A stretch of DNA of 6,473 nt from Burkholderiales bacterium (GTDB lineage Bacteria > Pseudomonadota > Gammaproteobacteria > Burkholderiales > Burkholderiaceae_C), in the NCBI GenBank assembly GCA_025354615.1, contig JANXMO010000213.1, forward strand, positions 1 through 6,473, read 5' to 3'. Position numbers and translations under genes: made by a program. Below the pieces are notes generated by a model, which was given only the letters and a program-made list of their open reading frames with translations, was not told the DNA's origin and did not search any database. This document shows positions 1-6,473 of the stretch, one piece after another (positions within the stretch are counted from its first letter, which is position 1; each line of letters opens with the position of its first letter).

Positions 1-73
1 CCATTGTTCGATTCTGGCGGAAGACGCCATCAAGGCGGCGGTGGACGACTACCGCGCCAAGCACGCGGTTTGA
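1..73 (+). CDS. iscU: IscU, Fe-S cluster assembly scaffold (3' end only)
   Basis: Reading from base 2 gives the last 23 residues of a protein starting [13 protein letters not shown] and ending KHAV, with a TGA stop at 71-73. This matches the C-terminal helix of IscU, the scaffold on which IscS sulfur and iron are assembled into [2Fe-2S] clusters before HscA/HscB-driven transfer. The Cys in the HCS motif corresponds to the third conserved cluster-ligand cysteine of the family. The rest of the gene, including the other two cysteines and the LPPVK motif recognised by HscA, lies outside the window. iscA follows after only 4 nt, so the two are very likely co-transcribed and translationally coupled. 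Identity rests on a short stretch but is strongly supported by the following iscA-hscB-hscA-fdx order. Confidence 0.95.
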   Translation, partial: HCSILAEDAIKAAVDDYRAKHAV

Positions 74-77
74 TGCC

Positions 78-401
78 ATGGCTGTGACCTTGACCGAAGC
101 CGCCGCTCGGCATGTGAACCGCTACATCGGCAAACGCGGCCGCGGCGTAGGCGTGCGGCTGGGCGTCAAGACCACTGGTTGCTCCGGCCTGGCTTACAAG
201 CTCGAATATGCCGATGATGTGGCGCCGGAAGACGTGGTCTTCGAAGACCATGGCGTCAAGGTGCTGATCGACCCGAAAAGCCTGCCTTACCTGGACGGCA
301 CGCAACTCGATTTTATTCGCGAAGGCCTCAACGAAGGCTTCAAATTTCATAACCCTCGCGAGAAAGACCGCTGCGGTTGCGGCGAATCATTCCGCGTTTG
401 A
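78..401 (+). CDS. iscA: IscA, A-type iron-sulfur cluster carrier
   Basis: This 107-residue protein has the usual IscA length. It carries the three invariant cysteines of A-type carriers: C35 in TTGCSGLAY and C99/C101 in the C-terminal CGCGESF motif. Tyr40 also matches the conserved position. By family knowledge it is a cytoplasmic homodimer/tetramer that binds iron or a cluster through these cysteines and passes clusters to target apoproteins, especially [4Fe-4S] enzymes. The ATG at 78 lies 4 nt after the iscU stop and has no clear Shine-Dalgarno sequence, so re-initiation by ribosomes finishing iscU is plausible. ErpA is the main paralogue to exclude; placement directly between iscU and hscB makes IscA the better name. 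The protein looks intact. Confidence 0.97.
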   Translation: MAVTLTEAAARHVNRYIGKRGRGVGVRLGVKTTGCSGLAYKLEYADDVAPEDVVFEDHGVKVLIDPKSLPYLDGTQLDFIREGLNEGFKFHNPREKDRCGCGESFRV

Positions 402-419
402 CGACGAACGTACTGCTCT

Positions 420-434
420 GCGGGCGCGGCCCGC
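420..434 (+). other. GC hairpin in the iscA-hscB gap
   Basis: A perfect 6 bp inverted repeat (GCGGGC at 420-425, GCCCGC at 429-434) with a 3 nt loop sits 18 nt after the iscA stop, in the only sizeable gap of this operon. No T-run follows, so it does not look like a full intrinsic terminator. It could be an RNA-processing or stability element, or a weak attenuator separating iscA from hscB. GC-rich DNA produces such repeats by chance, so function is unproven. Confidence 0.4.
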
Positions 435-467
435 TGAAGTGTTCTGTTGCCGTCTGCTTTGTGTTTC

Positions 468-1022
468 ATGGCTGTTTTCGATCAATCTTTCGTTCCGCTG
501 GCCGACACCGACGATTTCGCGCTCTTCGGTGTTCCCCGCCGCTTTGCGCAAGACCGGCAGGCACTTGACGACCGTTGGCGTGCACTGCAGGCGCAGGTGC
601 ATCCCGACCGTTTCGTCTTGCAGGGCACTGCTGCGTTGAACGCGGCGCTGCAGTCGTCCGTGCAGGTTAACAAGGCTTATCAACGTCTGAAAAATCCTTT
701 GCAGCGTGCGGTTTATCTGTGCGATTTGTACGGCGCAGCGGTCGATGCGGAAAACAACACTGCCATGCCCGCCGCCTTTTTGATGCAGCAAATGCAGTGG
801 CGCGAAGCACTGGAAGATGCCCAGGCGGTGGCCGATGTTCAAGATTTGGCCGATGAAGTGGCTGCTTACAACCGCGCCGGTTTCTCGCAACTCGCCGCGG
901 CGCTCGACATTGAACATGATTTTCCTGCTGCCGCGCAACAGGTTCGGGCCTTGATGTTTGCCGAACGGTTCGCGACCGATGTGGACCGCCGGCTGCGGCA
1001 TTTTGAAGAGCAGGGTTCGTAA
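468..1022 (+). CDS. hscB: HscB (Hsc20), J-domain co-chaperone for Fe-S assembly
   Basis: This 184-residue protein is a DnaJ-type co-chaperone that brings IscU to the Hsp70 HscA and stimulates its ATPase. The J domain occupies about residues 15-90 and contains the essential HPD tripeptide at 45-47 (QVHPDRF). The C-terminal part (about 100-184, starting near the AFLMQQMQWREAL stretch) is the helical HscB oligomerisation domain that contacts IscU. The start is uncertain: the ATG at 468 is chosen because homology begins soon after it, yet it lacks a Shine-Dalgarno sequence. An in-frame TTG at 447 has a GAAG 7 nt upstream and would add seven residues. Even from 468 the N-terminus is longer than in E. 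coli HscB, where the LFGLP-type motif lies within the first ten residues. The stop is 3 nt before hscA, so tight coupling with its Hsp70 partner is expected. Confidence 0.95.
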   Translation: MAVFDQSFVPLADTDDFALFGVPRRFAQDRQALDDRWRALQAQVHPDRFVLQGTAALNAALQSSVQVNKAYQRLKNPLQRAVYLCDLYGAAVDAENNTAMPAAFLMQQMQWREALEDAQAVADVQDLADEVAAYNRAGFSQLAAALDIEHDFPAAAQQVRALMFAERFATDVDRRLRHFEEQGS

Positions 1023-1025
1023 GCG

Positions 1026-2882
1026 ATGGCATTGCTTCAAATTTCCGAGCCCGGCGGCAACCCGGATCCGCATCAGCGGCGTATTGCCGTGGGCATTGAC
1101 TTGGGCACCACCAACTCGCTGGTCGCCGCGGTGCGCCATGGTGTGGCGGAATGCCTGCCCGACGCAACCGGCCAGCGCATGCTGCCTTCGGTGGTGCGTT
1201 ATTTGGGCCAGGGGCGCCGGCAAATTGGCGCTGCGGCACTGCAGGGCGCGGCCGGTGATCCGCACAACACCGTCATGTCGGCCAAGCGTTTGATGGGGCG
1301 TAGTTGGGCCGATGTGGCCGATCGGGAGCGGCTGTCTTACGACTTCGTCGAAGCACCAGGCCAGGTGCAGCTGCGCACGGTTGACGGGCTCAAGTCACCG
1401 GTTGATGTGGCAGCCGACATTCTGGCCTGCCTGCGCCAGCGCGCTGAAGACAGCTTCGACGACGAATTGTTTGGCGCCGTCATCACCGTTCCGGCCTATT
1501 TCGATGACGCTCAGCGCCAAGCCACCAAAGATGCCGCCGAGCGTGCCGGTCTGAACGTCCTGCGTCTGCTCAATGAACCCACGGCCGCTGCTATCGCCTA
1601 CGGCTTGGAGAATGGTTCAGAAGGTTTGTATTTGGTCTATGACCTGGGCGGTGGCACGTTCGATGTGTCGTTGTTGCGGCTCAGCGCTGGTGTTTTTGAG
1701 GTGGTGGCTACGGGTGGAGATGCCGCGTTGGGTGGCGATGACTTTGACCACGCCCTCGCCGACTGGGCGCTGGCGCAAAGCCGCGCCGAAGTCGCCAACC
1801 CGCAAGACAGGCGCGCCATCGACGTCGCTGCACGCGCGGCCAAGGAGAAGTTGTCATCCACCGGCCACGTGGTGCTGGCGGCGCCTTTGACGTCCGGCGA
1901 CGTGTCGGTTCCCGTTGGTTTGTCCGACTTCGAAGCTGTTGCGGCGCCCTTGCTGGCCCGCACCATGGCCGTGTTGCGCCGCGTGCTGCGGGATGCGGCT
2001 GTTGACAAGGCTGATGTGCAAGGCGTCGTCCTCGTCGGTGGCGCCACCCGCATGCCGATGGTGCAGGCGGCAGTGTCTACTTTCTTCGGCAAGCCGCCGC
2101 TGGTCAACCTGAACCCCGACGAAGTCGTCGCGCTGGGCGCTGCGCTGCAGGCCCAGGCGCTGGCCGGCCATGCGGGAGACGCCCCGTTGCTGTTGCTGGA
2201 TGTGATTCCGCTGTCGCTGGGGCTGGAAACCATGGGCGGTTTGGTCGAGCGCATCATCGAGCGCAACAGCACGATTCCCACCGCGCGGGCACAGGACTTC
2301 ACCACATTCCAAGATGGCCAAACGGCGCTGGCTTTGCATGTTGTTCAAGGCGAGCGGGAATTGGTGAGCGAATGCCGTTCACTCGCGCGCTTCGAGTTGC
2401 GAGGCATACCCGCCTGGGTGGCGGGCGCGGCCCGTATCCGTGTCAACTTCATGGTCGATGCCGATGGTTTGTTGCGGGTCAGCGCCCGCGAACAAAAGTC
2501 GGGCGTGGAAGCTGAAATTACCGTCAAGCCGAGCTACGGGCTGGCGGAGGGCGATATTGCGCACATGCTCAACGATGGGTTTGGCCATGCGCAGCAAGAC
2601 GTTGACGAGCGCAGCTGGCGGGAGGCGGACGTTGATGCGCAGCGCCTGTTGCTCGCTACGCGGGCTGCGCTGGCAACTGATGGTGACTTGCTGGATGCAG
2701 CGCAGTGCGCCGATCTTTTGGCTGCGTTGGCGCGCGTCGACGAGGCGCGCGACGGTGCTGACCGTGCTGCACTTGAAGCAGCGGTCAACACGCTCGAAAG
2801 CGCCACCCAGGCGTTTGCCGCCGAACGCATGAACCGAAGCATCCGCCAGGCGCTGGCAGGGCGGCGCATCGAGGACGTTTGA
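1026..2882 (+). CDS. hscA: HscA, specialised Hsp70 chaperone for Fe-S cluster transfer
   Basis: This 618-residue Hsp70 starts [10 protein letters not shown] and has the HscA-typical length and near-verbatim HscA motifs. The ATPase domain spans about 19-385. It contains the phosphate-1 motif GIDLGTTNS at 23-31, the YDLGGGTFD motif at 205-213 and the adenosine-site VGGATR at 337-342. A short hydrophobic linker (LLLLD, about 388-392) leads to the substrate-binding beta domain ([14 protein letters not shown] onward, with [13 protein letters not shown]). A helical lid runs from about 505 to the end. By family knowledge it binds the LPPVK loop of IscU and uses HscB-stimulated ATP hydrolysis to promote cluster release. 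DnaK is excluded by the HscA-specific N-terminus and by the position between hscB and fdx. The start lies 3 nt after the hscB stop, with a weak GAGCAGGG upstream. No key residue appears missing. Confidence 0.98.
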   Translation: MALLQISEPGGNPDPHQRRIAVGIDLGTTNSLVAAVRHGVAECLPDATGQRMLPSVVRYLGQGRRQIGAAALQGAAGDPHNTVMSAKRLMGRSWADVADRERLSYDFVEAPGQVQLRTVDGLKSPVDVAADILACLRQRAEDSFDDELFGAVITVPAYFDDAQRQATKDAAERAGLNVLRLLNEPTAAAIAYGLENGSEGLYLVYDLGGGTFDVSLLRLSAGVFEVVATGGDAALGGDDFDHALADWALAQSRAEVANPQDRRAIDVAARAAKEKLSSTGHVVLAAPLTSGDVSVPVGLSDFEAVAAPLLARTMAVLRRVLRDAAVDKADVQGVVLVGGATRMPMVQAAVSTFFGKPPLVNLNPDEVVALGAALQAQALAGHAGDAPLLLLDVIPLSLGLETMGGLVERIIERNSTIPTARAQDFTTFQDGQTALALHVVQGERELVSECRSLARFELRGIPAWVAGAARIRVNFMVDADGLLRVSAREQKSGVEAEITVKPSYGLAEGDIAHMLNDGFGHAQQDVDERSWREADVDAQRLLLATRAALATDGDLLDAAQCADLLAALARVDEARDGADRAALEAAVNTLESATQAFAAERMNRSIRQALAGRRIEDV

Positions 2883-2896
2883 ACTTACCGCTGCTC

Positions 2897-3235
2897 ATGC
2901 CCATCATCACGATACTGCCCCACGCTGACTACTGCCCAGAAGGCGCCCAGGTAACAGCGCCTGCCGGCACCTCCGTTTGCGAGGCCTTGCTCGACAATGG
3001 AATTGCCATTGAACACGCCTGCGAACTGAGCTGCGCCTGCACGACTTGCCACGTTGTGGTGCGTGTTGGTGGCGCCTCGCTGGGATCTATCGAAGAAGCG
3101 GAGGAAGACCTGCTGGACCGCGCCTGGGGCCTGGAGGCCGACTCACGCCTGTCATGCCAAGCTGTTCTGTCGAGCGCTGACGTGACCATTGAAATCCCGC
3201 GCTACACCATCAACCACGCCAGGGAAAACCACTGA
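2897..3235 (+). CDS. fdx: Isc-type [2Fe-2S] ferredoxin
   Basis: This 112-residue adrenodoxin-type ferredoxin supplies electrons for cluster assembly on IscU. The four [2Fe-2S] ligands are C42, C48, C51 and C87, in the CACTTC segment (46-51) and in SRLSCQA. The additional C46, known in E. coli Fdx, is also kept, and C13 and C28 are further cysteines. The Isc-specific C-terminus IPRYTINHARE is present and distinguishes it from plant-type ferredoxins. The ATG at 2897 is chosen because the family begins MPxIxILPH. A TTG at 2879 overlaps the hscA stop codon and would add six residues, but the GAGGA before it is only 3 nt away. No good Shine-Dalgarno precedes 2897, so coupling to hscA translation is likely. 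It appears to be the last gene of the operon. Confidence 0.97.
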   Translation: MPIITILPHADYCPEGAQVTAPAGTSVCEALLDNGIAIEHACELSCACTTCHVVVRVGGASLGSIEEAEEDLLDRAWGLEADSRLSCQAVLSSADVTIEIPRYTINHARENH

Positions 3236-3243
3236 GCGGGTAA

Positions 3244-3273
3244 TGACAGGCTGTTGTCGCGCCCTGCCTGTCA
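3244..3273. terminator. Inverted repeat between convergent fdx and gspB
   Basis: TGACAGGC (3244-3251) and GCCTGTCA (3266-3273) form an 8 bp perfect stem with a 14 nt loop. It starts 8 nt after the fdx stop and ends 3 nt beyond the gspB stop, filling most of the 41 nt gap between the convergent genes. Neither strand has a T-tract after the stem, so it is not a textbook intrinsic terminator. It could still end or protect transcripts from both sides. Confidence 0.5.
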
Positions 3274-3276
3274 ACA

Positions 3277-3993
3277 CTAATAAACAATGCTGTAGCGCGT
3301 GTTTTTGTAGCGCAGCACCGCTGACTTCAAACGTATCTGTTCCAGAACATGCTGCGGACCGATGTCGTCTTTCTCATGATAGATCTGGCCATTGAGGATC
3401 AACATCCGGCTGGCGGGGTTTTCTGAGTAGGAAGCGCCACCTACCTGCAACGGTGGCAAGCCACTGCGCAGTGAGGCAGGCAACTCCTCAAGCGAATAAA
3501 TTCTTTCTGGCGCCGGCACGGGGGTATTTGCGGCCGCCTCGTTTGGGCCGACAGCACGCTGCTTGATGACTGGCAAATGCGCCAGCGGTAGCGGTGGAGC
3601 AGGCGGCGCTGCTGGTGTGCGCTGTTGCTGCGTGCTTGCAGCCGCGGGCAGCAGCGGCGAAGAAGCGGAATCCACCTGCCCTGCTGCTGTGTTGGCCGCT
3701 ACAACGGGAGCAACGGCTACAAAAGGCTGGGCTTCAGACGGTAATGCCGGAGTGCTCGCGGCAATCGAACCATCACGTGGTGTAGGGTCCCCCTGGCGCC
3801 AGGCCAACAGCGCCATGACGGCCGCCGCTGCGGTTGTAGCCACCAGCGCCCACTTCAAGGAATTTGAAACCCCCGACCACCGCCGGCCCACAGGGCTGAA
3901 AGCCTGCGCCGTGGCCTGTGAGTGCACGCCCGGAACAGCGCCTTGTTCACGCTCTGCTTCGGCACGCCGCAAAGCGTCGAGAATATAAGACAT
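3277..3993 (-). CDS. gspB: GspB-like type II secretion assembly protein
   Basis: This 238-residue protein matches the GspB/ExeB family, the inner-membrane partner of GspA that helps the GspD secretin assemble through the cell wall. The family signature MSYILDALRRAEAERE opens the cytoplasmic N-terminus. One membrane segment lies at about 48-64 (ALVATTAAAAVMALLAW). A low-complexity Ala/Pro/Gln periplasmic linker follows (about 65-160), probably spanning the periplasm. The C-terminal T2SSB-type domain (about 165-238) contains YSENPASRMLILNGQIYHEKD and ends YSIVY. The start is firm: a TAA stop lies in frame immediately before the ATG, and GAGG is 8 nt upstream. gspA ends 14 nt before it on the same strand, so the pair forms an operon. 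The name comes from motifs; no other type II secretion genes are visible here. Confidence 0.92.
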   Translation of the reverse strand: MSYILDALRRAEAEREQGAVPGVHSQATAQAFSPVGRRWSGVSNSLKWALVATTAAAAVMALLAWRQGDPTPRDGSIAASTPALPSEAQPFVAVAPVVAANTAAGQVDSASSPLLPAAASTQQQRTPAAPPAPPLPLAHLPVIKQRAVGPNEAAANTPVPAPERIYSLEELPASLRSGLPPLQVGGASYSENPASRMLILNGQIYHEKDDIGPQHVLEQIRLKSAVLRYKNTRYSIVY

Positions 3994-4001
3994 TTAAATG
4001 G

Positions 4002-4005
4002 CCTC
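4002..4005 (-). promoter_or_regulatory. Ribosome binding site of gspB
   Basis: Read on the minus strand, GAGG lies 8 nt before the gspB ATG and within the 14 nt gap after the gspA stop. It fixes the gspB start and suggests gspB has its own ribosome entry while sharing a transcript with gspA. Confidence 0.75.
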
Positions 4006-4007
4006 GC

Positions 4008-5720
4008 TCATGACGGCGCAACCAAGCCGGTCAATTGCGGTTCGGCGTGTTCAACCGGGTTGCTCAACTGCATGATCGTCAAGGGACCGATTCTTGCGCT
4101 GAGCGGGATGTGATGGGTGCGCTTGAATTCCTGGAGTTCTGCATGCAAAGCGCCCGCCATCCGATGCGGACCCGCAGTGGGCGCTTGATGCGCCAGCCGT
4201 GCGAGCTGGCTTGCCACCCAATCCACGGCCGGGCCTTCGCTGCCGGCTTCAAGAATGCCGTTGTAGCCGGGTGGGGTGTGCCAATAAGTCCCGAACTCGC
4301 CGCGCCAATTCAACAACAGCTGTGACAGCGGGACGTGAGTTTGACGCCCTTGCCGGTCCTGCAGCACAGCGCGGTTCTCTTCCAGTCCGACCAGTACCGC
4401 AAACGTAGGCGCCTGGCCGTTGGGGTATAGCGTCAAAATGCCGGGGCGGTTCAAGCTGCGCACAAGCGGCCAGCTGACGACCCCGCGAAAACAGTTGATT
4501 TGCTGCTGCGGGCGTTTGGCGCTGCACACGTCAACCACAGCGGCTTCCAGCTTCCAAAGCGGCGCCAGCGCTTGCCAAGCGTTTTGCTCAGTCAACTGCC
4601 AATCTGCATTTTTCAGCGCGGCTGCTGGAGTGTCTGTATCGCTTGTCGTGGCGATCGTAGAAGTCACATCGAGTCTCAAATGTCCGGCGCCGCTGGGCAA
4701 CAAGCTTGCAATCTGCTTGACCGGCGCTGCGGATGCAGCCATCACAACGGGTGTTGGAACACTTGCTGTTTGACGATGCCCGCCAAACGGTGGTAACCAA
4801 GACGCCGCAGTGGCCAGCGTCACCAAGGTCGCCCCGGCCAAAAGACCCAATGCAATGCCCCAAAACCCGGCGTGTTTCGCGGTAAGCCGTAAGTGCGGCC
4901 AGCGTTTGTCGTCAAAAACTTCGGCCGCGGCCTGGGCAAGCGTCCGACCATCGACTTTGAACTGGTTCTGCGCATAAGCACCCAACAGCGCACGGTCACA
5001 AAGCAAATTGATACGGCGCGGGATGCCACGCGAAAGACGGTGTATTTTTCCAATTACGGCTCGGTCAAAAGGCCCGGGGCCTGCCAGACCTGCCACCGCC
5101 AACCGGTGGGCGATGTAACGCCCGGTTTCCGCTTCTGGCAAAGCCTCAAGATGAAAGCGGGCAACCACTCGCTGAGCCAGTTGTTCAAGTGCGGGCTGTG
5201 CCAGCTTGTCGCGCAGCTCCGGTTGGCCAATCAGGATGATCTGCAGCAGCTTGCGTTCGTGGGTTTCCAGATTGGTCAGCAAGCGCAACTGTTCCAGTAC
5301 ATCCGCTGACAGATTTTGTGCTTCGTCAATGAACAACACACTGTTGCGTCCGGCAGCATGCGCCTGCAGCAAAAAAGTGTTGAGGCGTTGGATGCCGTCG
5401 TTGATGCTTTGCAGCGGCGTTGCAGGTGCTTCCAGTCCGAACTCGGCGCAGATGGACTGCAACAGCTCTTCAACCGTCAACTTCGGATTGAAGATATAGG
5501 CCACGTTGCAGTGCGGCGGCACTTGTTCGAGAACACAGCGGCAAACAGTCGTTTTGCCGGCACCGATATCGCCGGTCAGCAGCACGAAACCGCCGCCAGC
5601 ATTCAGGCCATACAACAAATGCGCCACCGCTTCGCGATGGCGCTCACTCATGTACAGGGCACGCGGATCAGGCGCAATCGTGAAAGGCGCGCGCGCCATG
5701 CCAAAAAAAGAAACGTACAT
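4008..5720 (-). CDS. gspA: GspA/ExeA-like AAA ATPase with peptidoglycan-binding domain
   Basis: This 570-residue protein has the GspA/ExeA architecture. By family knowledge it forms an inner-membrane complex with GspB that uses ATP and peptidoglycan binding to place the type II secretion secretin. The N-terminus MYVSFFGMARAPF leads into an AAA ATPase (about 1-270) with Walker A GDIGAGKTT (50-58), Walker B SVLFIDEAQ (127-135), IGQPELR (164-170) and a sensor-2-like GIPRRINLL (232-240). A membrane segment at about 286-308 is followed by a periplasmic linker. A C39-peptidase-like region (about 372-487, with INCFRG and WRGEFGTYWHTPPGY) and a peptidoglycan-binding domain (about 492-555) complete it. 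The ATG at 5720 is chosen because the family begins MYxxFFG. An ATG at 5732 would add four residues and has AGG 5 nt upstream, so it is a real alternative. MshM-type ATPases are related, but adjacent gspB supports GspA. Confidence 0.93.
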   Translation of the reverse strand: MYVSFFGMARAPFTIAPDPRALYMSERHREAVAHLLYGLNAGGGFVLLTGDIGAGKTTVCRCVLEQVPPHCNVAYIFNPKLTVEELLQSICAEFGLEAPATPLQSINDGIQRLNTFLLQAHAAGRNSVLFIDEAQNLSADVLEQLRLLTNLETHERKLLQIILIGQPELRDKLAQPALEQLAQRVVARFHLEALPEAETGRYIAHRLAVAGLAGPGPFDRAVIGKIHRLSRGIPRRINLLCDRALLGAYAQNQFKVDGRTLAQAAAEVFDDKRWPHLRLTAKHAGFWGIALGLLAGATLVTLATAASWLPPFGGHRQTASVPTPVVMAASAAPVKQIASLLPSGAGHLRLDVTSTIATTSDTDTPAAALKNADWQLTEQNAWQALAPLWKLEAAVVDVCSAKRPQQQINCFRGVVSWPLVRSLNRPGILTLYPNGQAPTFAVLVGLEENRAVLQDRQGRQTHVPLSQLLLNWRGEFGTYWHTPPGYNGILEAGSEGPAVDWVASQLARLAHQAPTAGPHRMAGALHAELQEFKRTHHIPLSARIGPLTIMQLSNPVEHAEPQLTGLVAPS

Positions 5721-5742
5721 GGCGTGCAGCATAGCGGCCTGA

Positions 5743-5810
5743 GCCGCCGCACTGAAGCTTCTAACGGGAAAGCGCAGGGCCTTTCCCGGTTCGATCAGAT
5801 CAACGGCGGC
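5743..5810 (-). terminator. Nested hairpin after rplI, before gspA
   Basis: CGGGAAAG (5765-5772) and CTTTCCCG (5781-5788) form a perfect 8 bp stem with an 8 nt loop. It lies in the gap between rplI and gspA, 43 nt past the rplI stop. An outer 7 bp repeat, GCCGCCG (5743-5749) with CGGCGGC (5804-5810), could enclose it. On the minus strand the inner stem is followed by GTTAGAAGCTT, which is not a strong T-tract. It is the best candidate for the rplI transcript end. It could instead act as a partial terminator or leader structure controlling gspAB read-through. The rest of this gap shows no clear promoter. Confidence 0.5.
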
Positions 5811-5831
5811 GAGTGAAGCCGCAAACCCAGG

Positions 5832-6284
5832 TCAATTGATCTCGCCGACTACCACAACCTTGACATCAACCACCACATCGGTATGGGCCGCAACGGACAC
5901 CACGTGCTCACCCACCGTTTTCAACGGACCATCGGGCAGGCGTACTTGCGCTTTGACAACCTTGAAATCGATGCGCGTCAATGCTTCGGCAATGTCATTG
6001 CTGGTCACAGAGCCGAACAGGCGGCCATCAACACCCGCCTTTTGGGTGATGTGCACTGTCCGCCCGCTCATTTTTTCACCCAAGGCCTGGGCGACAGCCA
6101 ATTTCTCGGCAGCCAGGCGTTCAAGTTCAGCGCGGCGCGCTTCAAAATCCTTGATGGCGGCTTCCGTGGCACGGCGCGCCGCCCGCTGAGGAATCAAAAA
6201 ATTGCGTGCGTAGCCGTCTTTGACTTTGACGACATCGCCGAGATTGCCCAAGTTGACAACTTTTTCGAGCAGAATAATTTGCAT
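5832..6284 (-). CDS. rplI: 50S ribosomal protein L9
   Basis: This 150-residue protein is L9, which binds 23S rRNA at the base of the L1 stalk and affects reading-frame fidelity. The RNA-binding N-terminal domain (about 1-50) starts [17 protein letters not shown] and carries the family signature through [10 protein letters not shown] (24-33). A long charged connecting helix (about 41-75) follows. The C-terminal domain (about 80-150) contains [30 protein letters not shown] and the Val-rich end. Length is close to the usual 149. The ATG at 6284 is fixed by homology and by AAGGAG 7 nt upstream. Longer in-frame readings run into rpsR and add unrelated sequence. rpsR lies 11 nt upstream on the same strand, the standard S18-L9 pairing. 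Confidence 0.98.
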   Translation of the reverse strand: MQIILLEKVVNLGNLGDVVKVKDGYARNFLIPQRAARRATEAAIKDFEARRAELERLAAEKLAVAQALGEKMSGRTVHITQKAGVDGRLFGSVTSNDIAEALTRIDFKVVKAQVRLPDGPLKTVGEHVVSVAAHTDVVVDVKVVVVGEIN

Positions 6285-6291
6285 GGCAAGT

Positions 6292-6297
6292 CTCCTT
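6292..6297 (-). promoter_or_regulatory. Ribosome binding site of rplI overlapping the rpsR stop
   Basis: On the minus strand AAGGAG lies 7 nt before the rplI ATG. Its first two bases are the last two of the rpsR TAA stop at 6296-6298, so a ribosome ending rpsR sits on the rplI entry site. This suggests coupled translation of S18 and L9. Confidence 0.85.
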
Positions 6298-6473
6298 AAA
6301 CGCGGTGCTGGTCGCTGTACGGCAGCATGGCCAGAAAGCGGGCGCGCTTGATGCACGTCGTCAGCTGGCGCTGGAAGAAAGCGCGCGTGCCGGTCAGGCG
6401 AGCGGGCGTGATCTTGCCGTTCTCGTTGATGAAATCGCGCAAGGTGTCGATGTCCTTGTAGTCGATTTCCTTG
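6296..6473 (-). CDS. rpsR: 30S ribosomal protein S18 (C-terminal part)
   Basis: The minus strand from the window edge encodes the last 58 residues of S18, beginning [14 protein letters not shown] and ending LPYSDQHRV, with a TAA stop at 6296-6298. The family core motifs [19 protein letters not shown] and [12 protein letters not shown] are present. S18 sits on the 30S platform with S6 and binds 16S rRNA. The 5' part lies beyond base 6473. In related bacteria rpsF and priB usually precede it, so they are expected just outside the window. rplI follows after 11 nt. Confidence 0.97.
   Translation of the reverse strand, partial: KEIDYKDIDTLRDFINENGKITPARLTGTRAFFQRQLTTCIKRARFLAMLPYSDQHRV

Noticed and set aside
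387..1265. Long minus-strand open frame (292 codons) opposite hscB and the start of hscA
   Set aside because: Its product shows no family motif, and the opposite strand has clear HscB/HscA homology throughout. It is a by-product of GC-rich codon use.
1637..2305. Minus-strand open frame of 222 codons inside hscA
   Set aside because: The composition is Ser/Thr/Ala/Arg-rich with no recognisable domain, and it lies wholly antisense to conserved HscA ATPase motifs.
3236..3300. A possible iscX gene after fdx
   Set aside because: No IscX-like reading exists: only 41 nt separate fdx from the convergent gspB.
3563..3988. Plus-strand open frame of 141 codons opposite gspB
   Set aside because: It mirrors the Ala/Pro linker of gspB as Gly/Ala/Cys-rich sequence, with no ribosome site or domain.
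5316..5816. Plus-strand open frame of 166 codons opposite the start of gspA
   Set aside because: It is antisense to the Walker A and B region of GspA, has no family features and runs into the hairpin-bearing gap.
6285..6356. 24-codon upstream extension of rplI
   Set aside because: It overlaps the rpsR coding end in another frame, lacks L9 homology, and the AAGGAG site clearly serves the ATG at 6284.

Overview
The window carries ordinary proteobacterial core genes arranged as two converging groups, with nearly the whole length coding. Gene order, protein similarity and G+C-rich codon use point to a betaproteobacterium, most likely Burkholderiales and perhaps Comamonadaceae. That placement rests on remembered family sequences, not on a search.

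Positions 1-3235 (+ strand) hold the 3' part of a housekeeping iron-sulfur cluster (Isc) operon: the end of iscU, then iscA, hscB, hscA and fdx. IscU is the scaffold on which clusters are built. HscB (J-protein) and HscA (Hsp70) drive cluster release from IscU. Fdx supplies electrons, and IscA is an A-type carrier. iscR and iscS would be expected just before base 1. Gaps are 4 (iscU-iscA), 66 (iscA-hscB), 3 (hscB-hscA) and 14 nt (hscA-fdx). The one wide gap holds a compact GC hairpin. No iscX follows fdx.

Positions 3277-6473 (- strand), read right to left, hold the end of rpsR (ribosomal protein S18), rplI (L9), a 99-111 nt gap with a strong hairpin (the size depends on the gspA start chosen), then gspA and gspB. 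The last two encode the ATPase/peptidoglycan-binding protein and its membrane partner that help assemble the type II secretion secretin. rpsR-rplI is a standard ribosomal pair, and the rpsR stop codon overlaps the rplI ribosome binding site. gspA and gspB are 14 nt apart with a clear ribosome binding site for gspB.

The two groups meet tail to tail in a 41 nt gap (3236-3276) that is mostly an 8 bp inverted repeat, a likely shared transcription end. No mobile element, CRISPR array, tRNA or rRNA gene was seen. I found no convincing undescribed system; the findings are modest points about gene order and RNA structure.
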